A DNA stretch of 64,000 nt from Candidatus Omnitrophota bacterium (GCA_018062515.1 JAGOSC010000003.1:1-64000); one strand, 5' to 3'. Shown: positions 63,401 to 64,000, counted from the stretch's first letter. Notes: generated from the letters alone by a model not told the origin. Translations and numbers: made by a program.

Positions 63401-64000
63401 TGATTTTATTTTCGATGGCGATATAAAAATCTTTCATGGCTTTATCAATCTTATTATTGGATTCAGAAATCTTATCCTTTGAACCGCTTTCCCCTTTCAC
63501 CAGCTCTTCTTCTATTTTCGCAAGTTCTTCGGTCTTTATTGTCTCCAAAACTTCTTTCGCTTTCGCAAGATCTTCCTTAGACATGATCTTTTCTCGAGTA
63601 ACCATTACTTCCAGCGTATTAATTTCTTCTCCTGACTCATCACGTCGATCACCGATAACATATTTGGTGAAGTCATTGCCATTTTTCTTTCTGCGTTTGG
63701 CTAATAAATTGCCTACTCCATAAGATAGTGGACGGCCAACATAACTCCACAAGAAGAGGATTAATGCGGCGATGCTGATCCATTGCATAATCTTGAACGA
63801 ATCACCGTTGAAAATTCGGTCAATAAAGGACGTTTGATCAACATCAAATACTACATCAACGGTTTGATTTTCTTGATCAACCACAGTATGGAAAGGAATA
63901 TCGAAACTTTGATTATTCTTAAGTTCCCATTGCTCGTCAAAGGTACGGTCCAATTCGGTTAATTCATCCAATCGTTTCGTGTCGGCAATTTTACCGTCTT
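33450..64000 (-). CDS. Giant membrane-anchored glucan-metabolism multidomain protein, 5' end beyond the window
   Basis: One frame is open from the right edge to the TAG at 33450-33452, more than 10,180 codons. The first in-frame start in the window is a TTG at 63971, but the frame continues upstream with no stop, so the true start is further right. Residues below are counted from that TTG. In order: membrane helices, GT48-like synthase (241-1290), DUF218-like (1617-1770), RelA/SpoT homologue (2057-3544), palindromic-element cluster (about 3705-3975), membrane region to about 4690, GH13 (4884-5377), GH77 (5409-5869), GlgB (6007-6662), PLP enzyme (6804-7267), second element cluster (7350-7415), SecA-like (7607-8257), beta-rich region, and three C-terminal repeats. 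Composition is uniform with the neighbours and most active sites are kept, which argues for a genuine gene and against an artefact. Confidence 0.95.
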   Translation of the reverse strand, partial: DGKIADTKRLDELTELDRTFDEQWELKNNQSFDIPFHTVVDQENQTVDVVFDVDQTSFIDRIFNGDSFKIMQWISIAALILFLWSYVGRPLSYGVGNLLAKRRKKNGNDFTKYVIGDRRDESGEEINTLEVMVTREKIMSKEDLAKAKEVLETIKTEELAKIEEELVKGESGSKDKISESNNKIDKAMKDFYIAIENKIKPVAEKFGFDKPTVDIALYKIIDMLYGTNRSADKFLDDNFSEFNDWMIQIGQKLPENIKFNFEMYVLFVLMFTRGSHIRAILPRLRYTIMLRELIDSNIHDKEKWAAGVGERFGKEIDLWYFNLTRFYDRGAVGDMEKESRITWEDLIDQLNNREFVKDLLSKQLRDNEGNQLPLEEGLKRLGRLGTLLYKHKDSTSFKNIAEKIQKFKTYKDKSGNYASRKTYIIIGVVIGLILNGVIAFYGLADNMLITSVAIMLVSIIIAASAYFAGFRGAVQYSKNNWPFVLSIPATLIIILGPIYAVIPVFVTWAAIAFIAFLVVKNLIQNIRNIVNTASRIDKGISSSYLRKNYVRRSLKELSFSTFFWAVTFGFKYVWNDFVFSSLKIITSNIFGDHTLSMVAGWGLAIAIWSTFIMFYFLDTFTFINFTQWITGSIKGWMDGLGFITSARGLRRNADAFVSKLDKNFGAKKTGSEIAKHLYEKNLIDQEEKERVAINDFSRTFKNEEVRERLQFYMTSVVKMRMPTMPAWTRLPKLTINAVGNDEVVMVHFSDLNKEEGGVGKTKLTHIIKEMPDEWQNFVSRLVTTYGKNIDESTISEWRALEGTEEFMFPTNMNSEIVQEITEMVEDFVNMRFHPFYRTIMGLITAWEAYRFIVKQLFPEIAHSEAAVDLKVAEKLQIVWAYQSFKKLEKHDKEEERRKIEDLKFLLRKYPMLQVAFLTDEEHSMYKFNPREGTFKEFGSPAKWNIYPNYKPMNQNNMMNYSTGDINLFLDANNDIRFEDALKFPNLLAEFNDDPQLMAVNVAEYIITDKFNWIGKVHGFGDRTWTTFVMRVNAMSAALGFYGHGAFFRTELLKEFGTLPPDYVSEDIMLAIQVWLKRKGYYIAHREYLQVGKGREVSVAGGSVPFQKFAAGGAELGLGRQLTRLMKSKEFNWYQKMMLFFTISFFTKKPFIMLAVPSYIFTVLYLGVSGFAGFPFAVFLAFVGVWFSQMVTMSGIAQSQQEKGIMRGLVNYLGIIPTTILASLIAHFLGLTAFLGMAFMPFTGLATAVVLAITLVKHYVNFNRKGIQGSISSLFGLFPALMMVYITYIINYSLGIFKGLHGKAKFNQSEKGWDIARFEFIERIYRFMDNAGNKLKATDSFQFQINFSLIFIFISSLGVFLWQALPILWSFFYIAAIFLWAFAPILTMPGIFPGTTGYKGFKGYTQWTKTGIIRSWLDVIWVPGAITKQLFKIAKADKNTIYSEKQELTKAIKKDLRKNKGGLYFKGLALIFYELLMLGFGIGLAVTESATALIYFLPVTITGVFFITWILGSLYYLFNEAKRLFNNKLTVSNHKNVKDTKNTKKMNDLAPGIVAVVLFSAYATVIAGIVALSLAAWLAARLYFQRQAKLAAEAKEQLAEGLSQSDMTMEQLSQESVDDVVFAGNDDIDMIRHTLRVYEAANAKRIVILGGYGRLTMPLIIKALEAGYTVEVAGKIISSAADLAELSSALSAGKVKISEAQIILQVMNQMIATEVEFKNITLTEGKNVILENESTNTKQNFENYRKILSAERKLNAHTFVFITTPLQQFRTKATVQQIFETSINTGNIKAISHTMKADLTSKQLSETLISEMFGLALYTVKGDIQPVHDGKQGINAIPAAHWAAVNRLFNRLSKKEQNILANRFIQNVNTTKVTKARLVASVTGKAKTFLENILFNRIEERGTKSNDLGAIILTAGVVFIISPIVIKMIFIVAVLTFARIKSSKYLQSNISNITADNALRSFVTKVNDWGIENIGRKGIVAVFNKTIKNVYEAGSSIIVVDALIAFTPVILVSMPVWGWVAVSALAVGAAGFAIWKILSKRNEPMIKSSVVENIKDASQQPAVERQFYKQFKAGSAEDIFSEIFKKIYGVHVFDPDNFIGLGQLNTGLTRKYVEGLNEIVKDHHEGDVRKDVVGTDYTSHLHSVASMSVNWFLISNPVAVAVDILHDVIENSIDYYTNDKNKLMPAKIRRLNDGRKIHVTKKMMALVEKRLRQQLEELVEKLDENDPARNLDIDEVIKLVKVLTRNKNENLIPLKIYSVLKKLGAPAVLVELAKKLADWNQKRLTIRYYDRIIRAGYIAMTVKLADRAHNLMSDKNSSNEELVGRYTFGRIMEGQAIKDVKDGTLYQFFIAKMPSTGKSFIDSLPNEYKHIRFEFKRILLNAIADKDNFYRLPKEIKTLKNARDAVEIIIEDAFELASDKDLLKNAKDRLLRKNKNPTQEEIKEEAIRSIFEQASELMNSIWEVYAKAVELSDHSSIDWVLTISDHYKNIIHKVPHKRTMMSAMLLLWLRADAQVRADISRLFGKDRYFGIDVIREASNPTNNTDTLIKIFNKLKYDDEKEWIIRLVESQNNEFSRQFLMKIGPSKNNKLKGLINHISTSKIWDFLVVIVAAAVAYVIDNILGAGLIFAGLAVLINGGDNNRNNNNFDEKMDELMKAYSKRNQYRRHPVDEETLKQHTDAIKEAYDIISTKYNEEQMQYAFKLVDAVIRQEAKFKGVIAALFFEADHRDKDLNKYILRNSKRIKNGSVEWALKMVYNFKRILNLQYHPDKVIRKRKDVDQRITDSLIQDYVDMIVEMTGGIDDKNDVAEADILRLVFAENIVFLEEMIKQQGTQKHELTDSEKSFIREVEDIYVTLASLFYRTNLVRVLHERIFILKDPVKYHETIEEIVTAQTPRQYKNSKFTYEALKNYLKEITNELTGVLNDVFDNSIESYQRVKTAHSAYEKVNEVRKGKDSSKYKKVSELNDLLGITLIVKNKTGRAAAAAIWNIVGKIEENFGQLLPSTKDNPNPDRKEDDNVHILVRNYKDGLVYEIMLQSKERFDAQRFGVKNEAGKLSHWLYTIQRKTGQKVSPEESVYLSEDADESVNIVYQKLKTLGIMHVQTWVKIDGEKFVDIVELPRDATGADFVMLNFKQSSAQFEKGLTEDYIGVQTYRPRTNSWVDKSDSYDASQDPAQARENSELQPGDMVRQGSNSTKIKLGNNPAMQRAILNSAKSWRTKIRVMEIAHPKSNYYALGMQELKNIGLPQLGLLQKLGLGTSVTNQVLEQVKESLKLNEIKEVIVGLAAFNSNGNGNIIRETIIKILNETGRQALIQEGIDLNNQVITDRLNYSAQDLLSELKIKGIKFTADGVFQAVALGELKPAVVTEKLKSWDEIDVTVNKSGKHKIIIKIDLLDRPGMQKLATGIFGDIFIYNVSTKKSKRQGKKIIEIIISNEITDLDLDKRINRLKQDLREDRNIPIRPDQTIKRDIYITVTDAKGLMNKISATISELKINIDNTVIAREDNNDEVLLELRLEMPITTSIEDAENGLRKALEKIDEVEIVEIRDVYFKDELGIHDRGPIILLAVATFFLSPIVIKAFIIVAVSIAAVVKLRKQINKTKENKILDKAQEIKKIKTNIPAHLDSTIPVNVPTTLPAAPTPVLPVMPTIFTLLSKLNPFAATPVYAAENSNDLKEKEIAGKGVLIQLLSWLARLNVLVDRNGVVFKFYAFTIRTIETSTQYLPTNISNIKHIADNAHRSLKTKVINDWGIGNTTVMGVVRAIFKKAARFTAATLITFVLFVTINIGDSVGGSFTETKVNTIGESEKTENADTVSTNSRDDARSLDKTKVNDWGIGNIGGIIPVNSQATQSIEGSVSRSFTETKVNTIGESEKTEKLDAVFTFIYRGDVDLDKTKVINGWGIGKTKVIGITSVDSQKNISDTRHIGDSDRSFAKTKVTIGESETIENDAVSKKSEGRGDAESSTITKVETIGESEKTEGDGITSEFIPGLLLTAVLALVLVGSFSILKGTTRVTIKKINSIRKLLSLVIVLALKKKELSRKQIGQYWKIFKIFTGLKVFTTFLKVFGMSIGTYLTVNNLVGERVLLTLLAPIISYLIVSLAVALLIRVPIMLYFQYRHNLPMSLKAYYYNTFPEVGGHLAIIMQILSLVKEDNVINLEKLRVLNKYIEKIIENFNFSELDKTKIEHEINKGISNGYSVNSSKLQKRAEKRGFDKMVKEILWKHSLYIAFMMMTKKKDDKDKKRFKVYGADQLNKNILSGRRHRMFIVTDDSLKQLKDRAELLSRQSGIKLKQTMDVFNVETYLGSLFGSLKNGSKAVPARFQPFIEPLFTAQEIEQINKNNALAKAEQSKLLTDNAASNGVDDQKNNSVQKNKRTKNVLFKALVSVSAISALALLTYGYLFGLLTLVVALPVANIIIFGMFMAATDFSGQWIGGQDIIKKQIVAAFPLGLIMGAFSWVYFTVIAPKDLDLTYLILSVSAFMVAVDLMGMMDKARTIKLSKAFDKEEFIKDVKFAVVATTGIAAIVWMVSHLAPSLFGGQSTGIEEAVTTALRIAGIMTMVRLRTFGYTNMVRFVRGNIERLKEEAGKVGAKQFEAYWMTRIHSIVRSFIVQHPVLASFAVAIDGISTQYFSVFYTSAVNKPDFFIKNEQLRKNKWYLIFVGFAGPFVWMGKKMYTALHSATENRKQVKENKNRNNGSSNAPPAMIFDHRWMQFIRNILKEKNPNKNYTEEEIIKIYATTPEFGPYIEESNRISKFSLISTNFDRKSEYLFVYDHLKSGIYDPIQNKRVLPTIGQMKKLLALARKTDEVFAETFWKAYERVRKESPEMDNSELVELAKQEAIMAAAEIHAEHNRKIFAKVEAIKKGDHSVNLNDEALATILKSKINVDEEIKTQGANMYLWNAREKGLRFDQVSTKMLKNLRKEGFNIVWMMGIWQTGDFTVKFNKMWDEKRIGSAYSIKDYTINEELGTEQSFRKLVKRANAAGLKVIVDFVPNHMAADSSWIYSNPEWFVSISLEKLKALGLTALRLGDYMKNRKDAMKYNNRYFIADTIHGPRAFLHGQEGPNSAPWIDTVELDWTNPELREHMIKVLKHILGLTNGGGFRIDMAELLLKEKLNGFLHTNGGKKLVSTEVFAELLNELKKGYKNAIFVSESYFLQKYLQELGSDYTYDKHVFDILVDGQQSTHELWDYLTNRDRTTLDYLSRTVHFLENHDDPSRRIASFLTTEQQMAAAIIMMTIPGMVMINSGQRDGRSKEKPTATYVTRHPENETNNPDVRRFYDYWLPKTRTDLWSNGEINKIVTGRLPDGILVFQRKLGQKQGLVIVNRSEETQTFTLNLNPAEWNISEKNNGLWTSLESSEEQYPFTENSTVILNPQGYLVLELELKPVRKDAARPVPGEKMPTRVTVRKEVKRVTEAKESGVLLSMTSLPSRHGIGDFGPAAYLFIDLLAKAKQHIWQMLPLSPTDGYTKHSPYLSDSAFALNPLLISLEKLVEYGFLTEEEISDFKSGDENFVDYEAVVQFKKRLLKIAYQRFKSTANKKEFKTFIANNDDWLQDYALFRTLKENNELKPWWDWKEDVRNRNKTAIKKYQRKHKDNIQEVMFVQFMLYKQMKELKSYASKNNVRLIGDVPMFVSHDSADVWVNREYFDLAENNQLKFKAGVPPDAFSKTGQIWGNPLYRWDVLKNNNYAWWVARLRHQLNFFDIIRLDHFRGFVAYWAIPAGEETAKNGKWLDGPQADLFNQLKKDFPDMPFIAEDLGAEDKITPKVTALLKQFNLPGMKVLQFGLGDVDSNTVVYPGTHDNNTTVGWYIADATAKEKIEIEEFLNKEINEKNIHLALIQIAMSSKANTAIVQMQDVLGLGGEARMNKPNTTVNNWDWRLKAEGLTLKVISILREIRERTRKNDINRLATIMINDAAVTIALDYLYSHGYKAMAERLSAMVSAGYVRAGPFKGFLATVYEYNNEEYILLSNHPEYVTRGYLTDVQAAASLVHEIGAVAEFNLSHKLNSQREDQFFTYQTELDEEARLVQEKINSLQFGGFDKLLFNHEGTHSRVYEKLGAHLIETEQKVYGTYFAVWAPNAQAVSVIGDFNNGQHESNQMTLDTDSGVWSIYIAGVKEGSRYKFHVVGKDGQVQTKADPYAQYNEHPTEGKEYSTASEVVNVKKYTWNDGEWMKNRVETSINHPISIYEIHLGSFRKKILENGETGFLTYRELAAELVAYVKAMGFTHVEMMPVFEHNYYPSWGYQVSNYFAPTSRYGTPDDFKYLVDQLHQAGIGVIIDWVPAHFPKDAHGLARFDGTELYSHDSKSKGEHPDWGTLIFNYGRHEVMSFLLSNVHFWLEYYHIDGMRIDAVSSMIHLDYGRNAGEWEPNIYGGNENLEAVRFLRLLNDTVHKEFPGVLMIAEESTSWPGVTESTASNNSKALGFDLKWAMGWMNDILKFFKRDSIYRKYHINDLTFYFTYMTGEKYVLALSHDEVVHMKASLLSKMPGDEWQRFANLRLLFGLMFAMLGKKLIFMGGEFGQYSEWNHNQGIDFNLTQYPLHAGVQQWFSDLNRAYKNEQALHQYDSNYAGYEFIANDNDHSVISFGRKGDNPDEVIVFVANLTPTVHNDYRVGVPFAGQFEPILDSDSAKYGGSDIGNKLGQHSEKIPYNDRENSISMTLPPLGMMVFKGTRKVEQTPIEDSIKNEADLNASTDSESNDSGSKLISLVIFFTTMTASLSAAVGIQAQSLSDVIAKTTISFETIIIGIVIIGTALIAGLFIRHIIRRAKTKLPEGIDYVELTPLSHAEAKARREEGGITLAKVRLSLILQRIFGMVSKVVTHFYTIKGMNDFLSDIVGRPVEVKFKDETSGFVVELFEWLYRTGSFKNRAPVEVFIRILLGRIPKQVIAVSTGNHGLATVTAVRAVIEIYEKKGYQWFVNTYKELAARDVFKEILSGEPLGGLSEAKFEAAIKKLKGLVFSGPIMKHKADNIERAGGIGTLIDKFKSYKHALEEVEKLVAENPEENLQIGHADKTKYEWVLSGYSACGLEIVRQLLEDLIMSGYEVTNSETGEVYDPNNFDKDKGDSAGRTALKEGKSFTIKGFKDGELVVLMPMGSGGWAAGAGLQVKTMINQAHLYVFTTAPADLSYMTLEANKNVPVGEPIQMITETTGEMHEGIASDGNAATPEPGAMNRLREYADGAFRMTNIDSYYGMALYQKFGIKVEGTAALSLVAIALGLVKGKMFIVPKSSENRSQYVSDIVEAIVAFDRDHPGHIKNYFIARRDGTPIEYAPAVIEAGLDKELEQTSTKQTSLIKRVLKYFTPFMIGFMLYISSMNVAKGQSIHLDNLISETNIKGSVTHSLSVTKVKIGESKLNDAVLYFNRGNDHSETKDTIGESKTKVHGLAPVITSSRRQNYGESAYFAKTGVTIGESGQKNQAAVSVLFILLTLGSLIASVVTHRKAKRVTKDSAQQLFYKIKRVLDRNSVGPVIISAVAGYVLTTWMNSGEHVSIMTAMAMGGFFGTGGRGGLSSGNNGGNNPSSSNGTLGSGSSNGSPTPPKESWYEKMLRILKEMFSSKVEAKETTSTKDRSMIAKKSKKSLMKNFINRFDPRLIKENKRGAAESSIRKTPTETKSTEKINEHYIEVSKEVERLFNDENKVKELKLKKDLSQLDKETLELYEILVEVKRDMESTPVSEGGIELYDLSKNRLAQIHAAKVFLESARAFLNGKGRFDINAADAGIGKSDLSAAFARWLYRKTNGKIIILVNIPEKLVDRFMNHPLLKEIREKNGIRRIKQKDNFIFKDGINVGDFKDSKELVSRKILNKVIGKRVFEISDETDANERSADLIKGNRERQELQAKVKLGDKEAKEKLHELELMKPLDEIKEKIIMKMLAEVKGQKELIFDTDQYGRPVLRSFVKDGEKLSPLAKFSKEYKEELNKLKENGKEVFEETREEIIKQVNAFIEMIFARDNPIHGLDPDSDLGIYMLTANKFSQPGTIPGDAHTARAIVIMEKLSMDHYLTAALSKVENAVKPADVHRLVAGGIGMTATAESMRLSAEMQGMRIFRLGKEPGLPESAKIEFDLTPASHDRPGDPIVDVISKAITHPEMNTKDTRVTLVSLWNALGFKKLTERLKKSGHLVEGTDHVFRVKEIELMNGEKVKFDKEKLIVLVGEDAKLRGEPDVLQERKAIELVREAQNNPDMELVIVELGLSGGTNILAKIRGDAPTKANTIFVGSTALAEFLQFIYRSNLVKDSGIGRLDNNKAKIIMSIHNDPDINLTLRRDIKQALADGDIKRLRFLGETILKTLEVRSQIHSVVSAAKSQSGRITEKEVNQKINQLITESTEQRIITHLNRSSTTSMNVSIDAGTGFETYEATAFDTNEEGQQVVVAANAVSMSANNQYKPIKLNFGGYLPNGQTLVYENNLILNSLTQNALAVTFVEHNEGSDQYNRKIVPIQNGRIAYQKQFVYKYQENGTNKRTYLPLWITKTVEDSGDLILEKQILAQSVTIDAKRYEKGLDAKFFDQTEKEYRKLMHSFTLIGRDLVIFDNRVNRTDKNHQFELDVKDSFDSQLKVSRAVYEINENGVPNVVQVDIKGTEKAHAFVHFNNDEVIHTKIETKNKKSPVLTKRVTKAGFERAFEIDDKRANDNNFVGYFQVWNLYMQKLMGAAVKISEINPTDPEQSPYYRSAQIIVKRLDDVLAQPEKMTANFHALVKDLREMMKRALDPNDSSIDVLALINLGAQETINMMNQFKDEQQRLFDQKIYDQIITKLTPHFAENAIEEIEKLEFKDYTSEMIADINDILVGNEFDLDFKSLGDLNILKGMSPAQRITFEHIMKSSFPAGFADEDNNNVIVTKASDLNDGFLKDIGLNPKEMSGEQYTDQRRAEAMLHELIGLHVVGGPNNPVQKSRRNDAQNMVIQRKMLKMLGLVDENAGYHDPQIEASDNPYYVQPTSGGVIHQGIFHSFTENGFVEVDQDHLMLGDVKLVKTIFSLWDRNKVILDEQIGEKIGAYTHIAVGTKAQLQKLTEMMNIKFKELELYKMDNKQFTAVIPQEMIAHLVDPSQAKIEGHDLTSEKAKGDDQAMIAERDIKQIKLNLLADAVKSMILPPEDLSSRIARIGSPKQVPFFLPSIATEEETVITIRIDQLFSWFDMMVNYLKQLFLGEFSAMHPTRKTQEPVEYRSDSHQNAEPTFKQDVQNKTSPVGSVFVVSTNTGDSMSGSDDQAQLAKMLDLTRGEPEMFETTPDKAAAWRNFYDKKIAEKDMRYIEQIAQRFKLDQRETWQQYKKDRLNNPAWAIVFNLLKEQTPSKDPNKVKELKSLVNDMLNDNRQMNELLNEANKLLESNIEEITVPMYADKPMIVKDSLKISGQPAIEKEIQASGEFHEVPLNIITINIANVIPAKHSPSLTEYAIPESKVKRKTLLDFWIEYLTRLIEDLFFNVTGTVGNGLKPFRTIGNNYPNQIALPVSIREESSDQNNNPKEYSAVFYAATNTGDSVDGNDDQAFLALKLDLTRGEPEMNDSNSEKISAWRNFYDQKVREKDMRYIEQIVQRFKLDKRETWQQYMKDRLNNPEWAVVFVLMNNQSGANKKENTKRLSYLFLYVEQNSPSIDIKKYTPLGMPEWNVESMIAHRSIEKEIYRINDFIDVNKEFADVPLVISHAKGKQFLNSIFDILFRIINYIELVYDFLIEYMNKLAASIRANVVIVLQRMKDVRQNQNIVVQAVRESERGKGYGRKSAVFYAATNTGDSVDGNDDQAFLALKLDLTRGEPEMEESNIEKTAAWRNFYDQKVREKDMRYIEQIVQRFKLDKRETWQQYMKDRLNNPEWADVFALMNDRALVVNENERPMNDRRLAQQKYRADNRWDFRYVVNYEEYFDDRGNAPWPILLYIKNNNQRGANKAYLMSIFGLSHPADHMIDAFLTRMGEITPRGKNSPGEEKLYSQEGKTEFTDEMTKEYGRSNQSNISLSSNNTQSEYEVQDLQYIVNSISVQISQTFDLVPYIWDPLPFKTNFVFGEKYIIRPVYIPKVMPIVITLDYKPTQLPYPLFLEVPLTAIPDHMYTIKYLNFLSQYLPPEPVEEVPGRPYIEFNIIPIEKSIHVPLEFFDQEDLLIEQLKMMDIFMVPITITPLPVKIPSGVFLEEEKTYQESILDEGNRKFMSIPNLYYDRIHLGENEILIDENGEPILVLNYPSIDMQIAWK
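34549..34841 (-). repeat. C-terminal repeat 3 of the right giant protein
   Basis: Third copy of the unit. It differs from copy 2 in the variable stretch after GEPEM (EESNIEKTAA against NDSNSEKISA) and only a few other residues. The long coding stretch for QRFKLDKRETWQQYMKDRLN is almost unchanged in DNA. Confidence 0.92.
35307..35600 (-). repeat. C-terminal repeat 2 of the right giant protein
   Basis: Same unit (ATNTGDSVDGNDDQAFLALK, LDLTRGEPEM, YDQKVREKDMRYIEQIVQRF). At the DNA level this copy is nearly identical to copy 3, indicating a recent duplication or gene conversion. Confidence 0.92.
36141..36434 (-). repeat. C-terminal repeat 1 of the right giant protein
   Basis: A repeat of about 98 residues: NTGDSMSGSDDQAQLAKMLD, LTRGEPEMFETTP, AWRNFYDKKIAEKDMRYIEQ, then RFKLDQRETWQQYKKDRLNN. 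It is diverged from copies 2 and 3 at 35307-35600 and 34549-34841. The function is unknown; the fold is probably helical. Confidence 0.9.
39200..41150 (-). other. SecA/SF2 helicase-like motor domain, diverged
   Basis: Residues about 7607-8257. IHAAKVFLESARAFLNGKGR then NAADAGIGKSDLSAAFARWL looks like a Walker A (AGIGKS). VAGGIGMTATAESMRLSAEMQG parallels the SecA segment LSGMTGTADTEAFEFQ. LVIVELGLSGGTNILAKI and TIFVGSTALAEFL parallel the SecA end TNMAGRGTDIKLG and GTERHESRR, though the arginine fingers are mostly lost. I see no DEAD box with confidence. It may be a degenerate ATPase or a SecA-derived scaffold. Confidence 0.55.
41736..41810 (-). repeat. Palindromic element 1 (IGES frame)
   Basis: Outer arms GGAGACAGCCGCCT / AGGCGCTTTCTCC flank the core CGATTCCCCAATCG (41763-41776). 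The arms are imperfect. The core is read as VTIGES in the giant protein. Confidence 0.75.
41838..41915 (-). repeat. Palindromic element 2 (IGES frame)
   Basis: Arms AACAGGGGCAAGACCA / TGGTCATTGCCCCTGTT pair with one bulge; core CGATTCCCCAATCG at 41868-41881. A second AACTTTAGTTTT copy lies on the other side of the core. Confidence 0.85.
41924..41993 (-). repeat. Palindromic element 3 (IGES frame)
   Basis: Arms GGACAGCGTCA / TGACGCTGCC around the core (CGATTCCCCAATC, last G changed to T), followed by TTAACTTTAGTT. Confidence 0.75.
42170..43560 (-). other. Fold-type II PLP-dependent enzyme domain
   Basis: Residues about 6804-7267. The PLP lysine motif is TGSFKNRAPVEVF, followed by QVIAVSTGNHGLATVTAVR (family: S-x-G-N-H), a glycine-rich MPMGSGGWAAGAGLQ (phosphate-binding loop) and the closing VEGTAALSLVAIAL. 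This is the pattern of threonine dehydratase, threonine synthase and related beta-family enzymes. Between the second and third motifs lies an insertion of over 100 residues. The substrate cannot be told from sequence. It is preceded by a membrane helix pair. Confidence 0.8.
43985..45950 (-). other. GlgB 1,4-alpha-glucan branching enzyme domain
   Basis: Residues about 6007-6662. An N-terminal CBM48-like part (GTYFAVWAPNAQAVSVIGDFNNG, RYKFHVVGKDG) is followed by a GH13_9 barrel: SIYEIHLGSFR, HVEMMPVFEHNYYPSWGYQ, IGVIIDWVPAHFP, YHIDGMRIDAVSSM (nucleophile), LMIAEESTSWP (acid/base) and ALSHDEVVH, then a C-terminal beta domain ending LPPLGMMVFKG. All the usual branching-enzyme signatures are present. 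It introduces alpha-1,6 branches into alpha-1,4-glucan. Confidence 0.95.
46365..47750 (-). other. GH77 4-alpha-glucanotransferase (amylomaltase) domain
   Basis: Residues about 5409-5869. It matches MalQ throughout: GVLLSMTSLPSRHGIGDFGP, HIWQMLPLSPTDG, DIIRLDHFRGFVAYWAIPAG (nucleophile Asp), PFIAEDLG (acid/base Glu), LPGMKVLQFG, VVYPGTHDNNTTVGWY (third Asp), and MQDVLGLGGEARMN. The length is normal and the active site intact. It would transfer maltooligosaccharide segments between alpha-glucans. It may belong to the same remodelling block as the flanking GH13 and GlgB domains. Confidence 0.95.
47840..49320 (-). other. GH13 alpha-amylase-like domain
   Basis: Residues about 4884-5377. A TIM-barrel glycoside hydrolase of clan GH-H: KVIVDFVPNHM (region I), GGGFRIDMAELL (region II, nucleophile Asp), FVSESYF (acid/base Glu), and HFLENHDDPSR (region IV, transition-state Asp), then a C-terminal beta domain. 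The full catalytic triad is present. It would hydrolyse or transfer alpha-1,4-glucan. The subfamily is unclear. It is followed immediately by the GH77 domain. Confidence 0.85.
52051..52132 (-). repeat. Palindromic element 4 (IGES frame)
   Basis: Perfect 12-bp arms GAGGTGATGCCG / CGGCATCACCTC around the core CGATTCCCCAATCG; encodes KVETIGESEKTEGDG. Confidence 0.92.
52149..52226 (-). repeat. Palindromic element 5 (IGES frame)
   Basis: Perfect 10-bp arms GGAGACAGCG / CGCTGTCTCC around the core; encodes TKVTIGESETIENDAVS. Confidence 0.9.
52263..52349 (-). repeat. Palindromic element 6 (WGIG frame)
   Basis: Perfect 13-bp arms TACAGAGGTGATG / CATCACCTCTGTA, extendable to 17 bp with one mismatch. 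The core has one change (CCAACCG). It encodes TKVINGWGIGKTKV, the alternative frame. Confidence 0.9.
52359..52445 (-). repeat. Palindromic element 7 (IGES frame)
   Basis: Imperfect arms GAAGACAGCATCAAGC / GCTGACACTGCCTTC around the unchanged core; encodes TKVNTIGESEKTE. Confidence 0.8.
52473..52547 (-). repeat. Palindromic element 8 (WGIG frame)
   Basis: Perfect 12-bp arms AGGGATGATGCC / GGCATCATCCCT around the core; encodes DKTKVNDWGIGNIGG. Confidence 0.92.
52557..52643 (-). repeat. Palindromic element 9 (IGES frame)
   Basis: Arms GGAGACAGTGTC / GACGCTGTCTCC (one mismatch) around the core; encodes TKVNTIGESEKTENADT. Confidence 0.9.
52718..52803 (-). repeat. Palindromic element 10 (WGIG frame)
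   Basis: Arms CGCGGACAACGCCCA / TGGGCGTTGTCTGCG (15 bp, one mismatch) around the core; encodes TKVINDWGIGNTT. Confidence 0.92.
53340..57800 (-). other. Diverged long RelA/SpoT homologue (HD, synthetase, TGS, helical, two ACT) with a membrane insertion
   Basis: Residues about 2057-3544. The HD part has SHLHSVA, ILHDVIENS and MTVKLADRAHNLMS (family: LHDVVEDT and IKLADRLHNMRT); the catalytic E-D pair is E-N here. The synthetase part has QRVKTAHSAYEKV, ELNDLLGITLIV and VYEIMLQSKERF...SHWLYTIQ, keeping the Asp and Glu equivalents of Rel D264 and E323, but the GYQSLHT loop is lost. The TGS part has VDIVELPRDATGADFVMLNF and LQPGDMV, then SAKSWRTKIRVMEIAHPKSN (helical domain) and two ACT domains (IIIKIDLLDRPGMQKL; RDIYITVTDAKGLMNKI). 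Between HD and synthetase sits an insertion with membrane helices. It may sense or make (p)ppGpp, or be a non-catalytic relic. Confidence 0.75.
58057..58142 (-). repeat. Palindromic element 11 (WGIG frame)
   Basis: Arms ACCGCGACAATGCCCTT / AAGGGCATTGTCGGCGGT (one bulge) around the core CGATTCCCCAATCG followed by TTAACTTTAGTT; encodes TKVNDWGIENIG. It is isolated, 5 kb from the main cluster, between a membrane segment and the RelA/SpoT-like region. Confidence 0.9.
58660..59120 (-). other. DUF218/YdcF-like domain
   Basis: Residues about 1617-1770. RIVILGGYGRLTMPLIIKALEAG is followed by KISEAQIILQVM, NVILENESTNTKQNFENYRKIL and FVFITTPLQQFRTKATVQ. These match the order of the DUF218 family (GGG; sEa..m; E..s.nT.eNa; T...H..Ra), except that the usual H before R-A is Q-F here. 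The family binds SAM or acts near cell-wall and polysaccharide synthesis (YdcF, SanA, ElyC). It directly follows the glucan synthase domain. Confidence 0.65.
60100..63250 (-). other. GT48-like 1,3-beta-glucan (callose) synthase domain
   Basis: Residues about 241-1290. Against my memory of plant callose synthases and fungal FKS1: EMYVLFVLMFTRGSHIRAILPR followed by WEDLIDQL parallels the FKS1 domain-1 pattern LYLLIWGEAANLRFMPE ... YDDLNEYF. REERLQFYM-type sequence (here VRERLQFYMTSVVKMRMPTM) parallels ARRRISFFANSLFMDMPRAP. DEWQNFVSRL parallels DEWTNFLDRL. DINLFLDANNDIRFEDALKF plus NLLAEF parallels SLDANQDNYLEEAFKMRNLLEEF. FYGHGAFFR parallels MHYGHPDVFDR, VSEDIMLAI parallels LSEDIFAGF, and YLQVGKGREVS parallels YIQVGKGRDVG. 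Multiple membrane helices flank the domain as in GT48. The enzyme would use UDP-glucose at the inner face and extrude a beta-glucan. Characterised GT48 members known to me are eukaryotic. Confidence 0.8.

Noticed and set aside
63967..63971. The TTG at 63971 as the true start of the right giant gene
   Set aside because: The frame remains open upstream to the window edge with protein-like sequence and no ribosome site at the TTG, so the gene begins outside the window.
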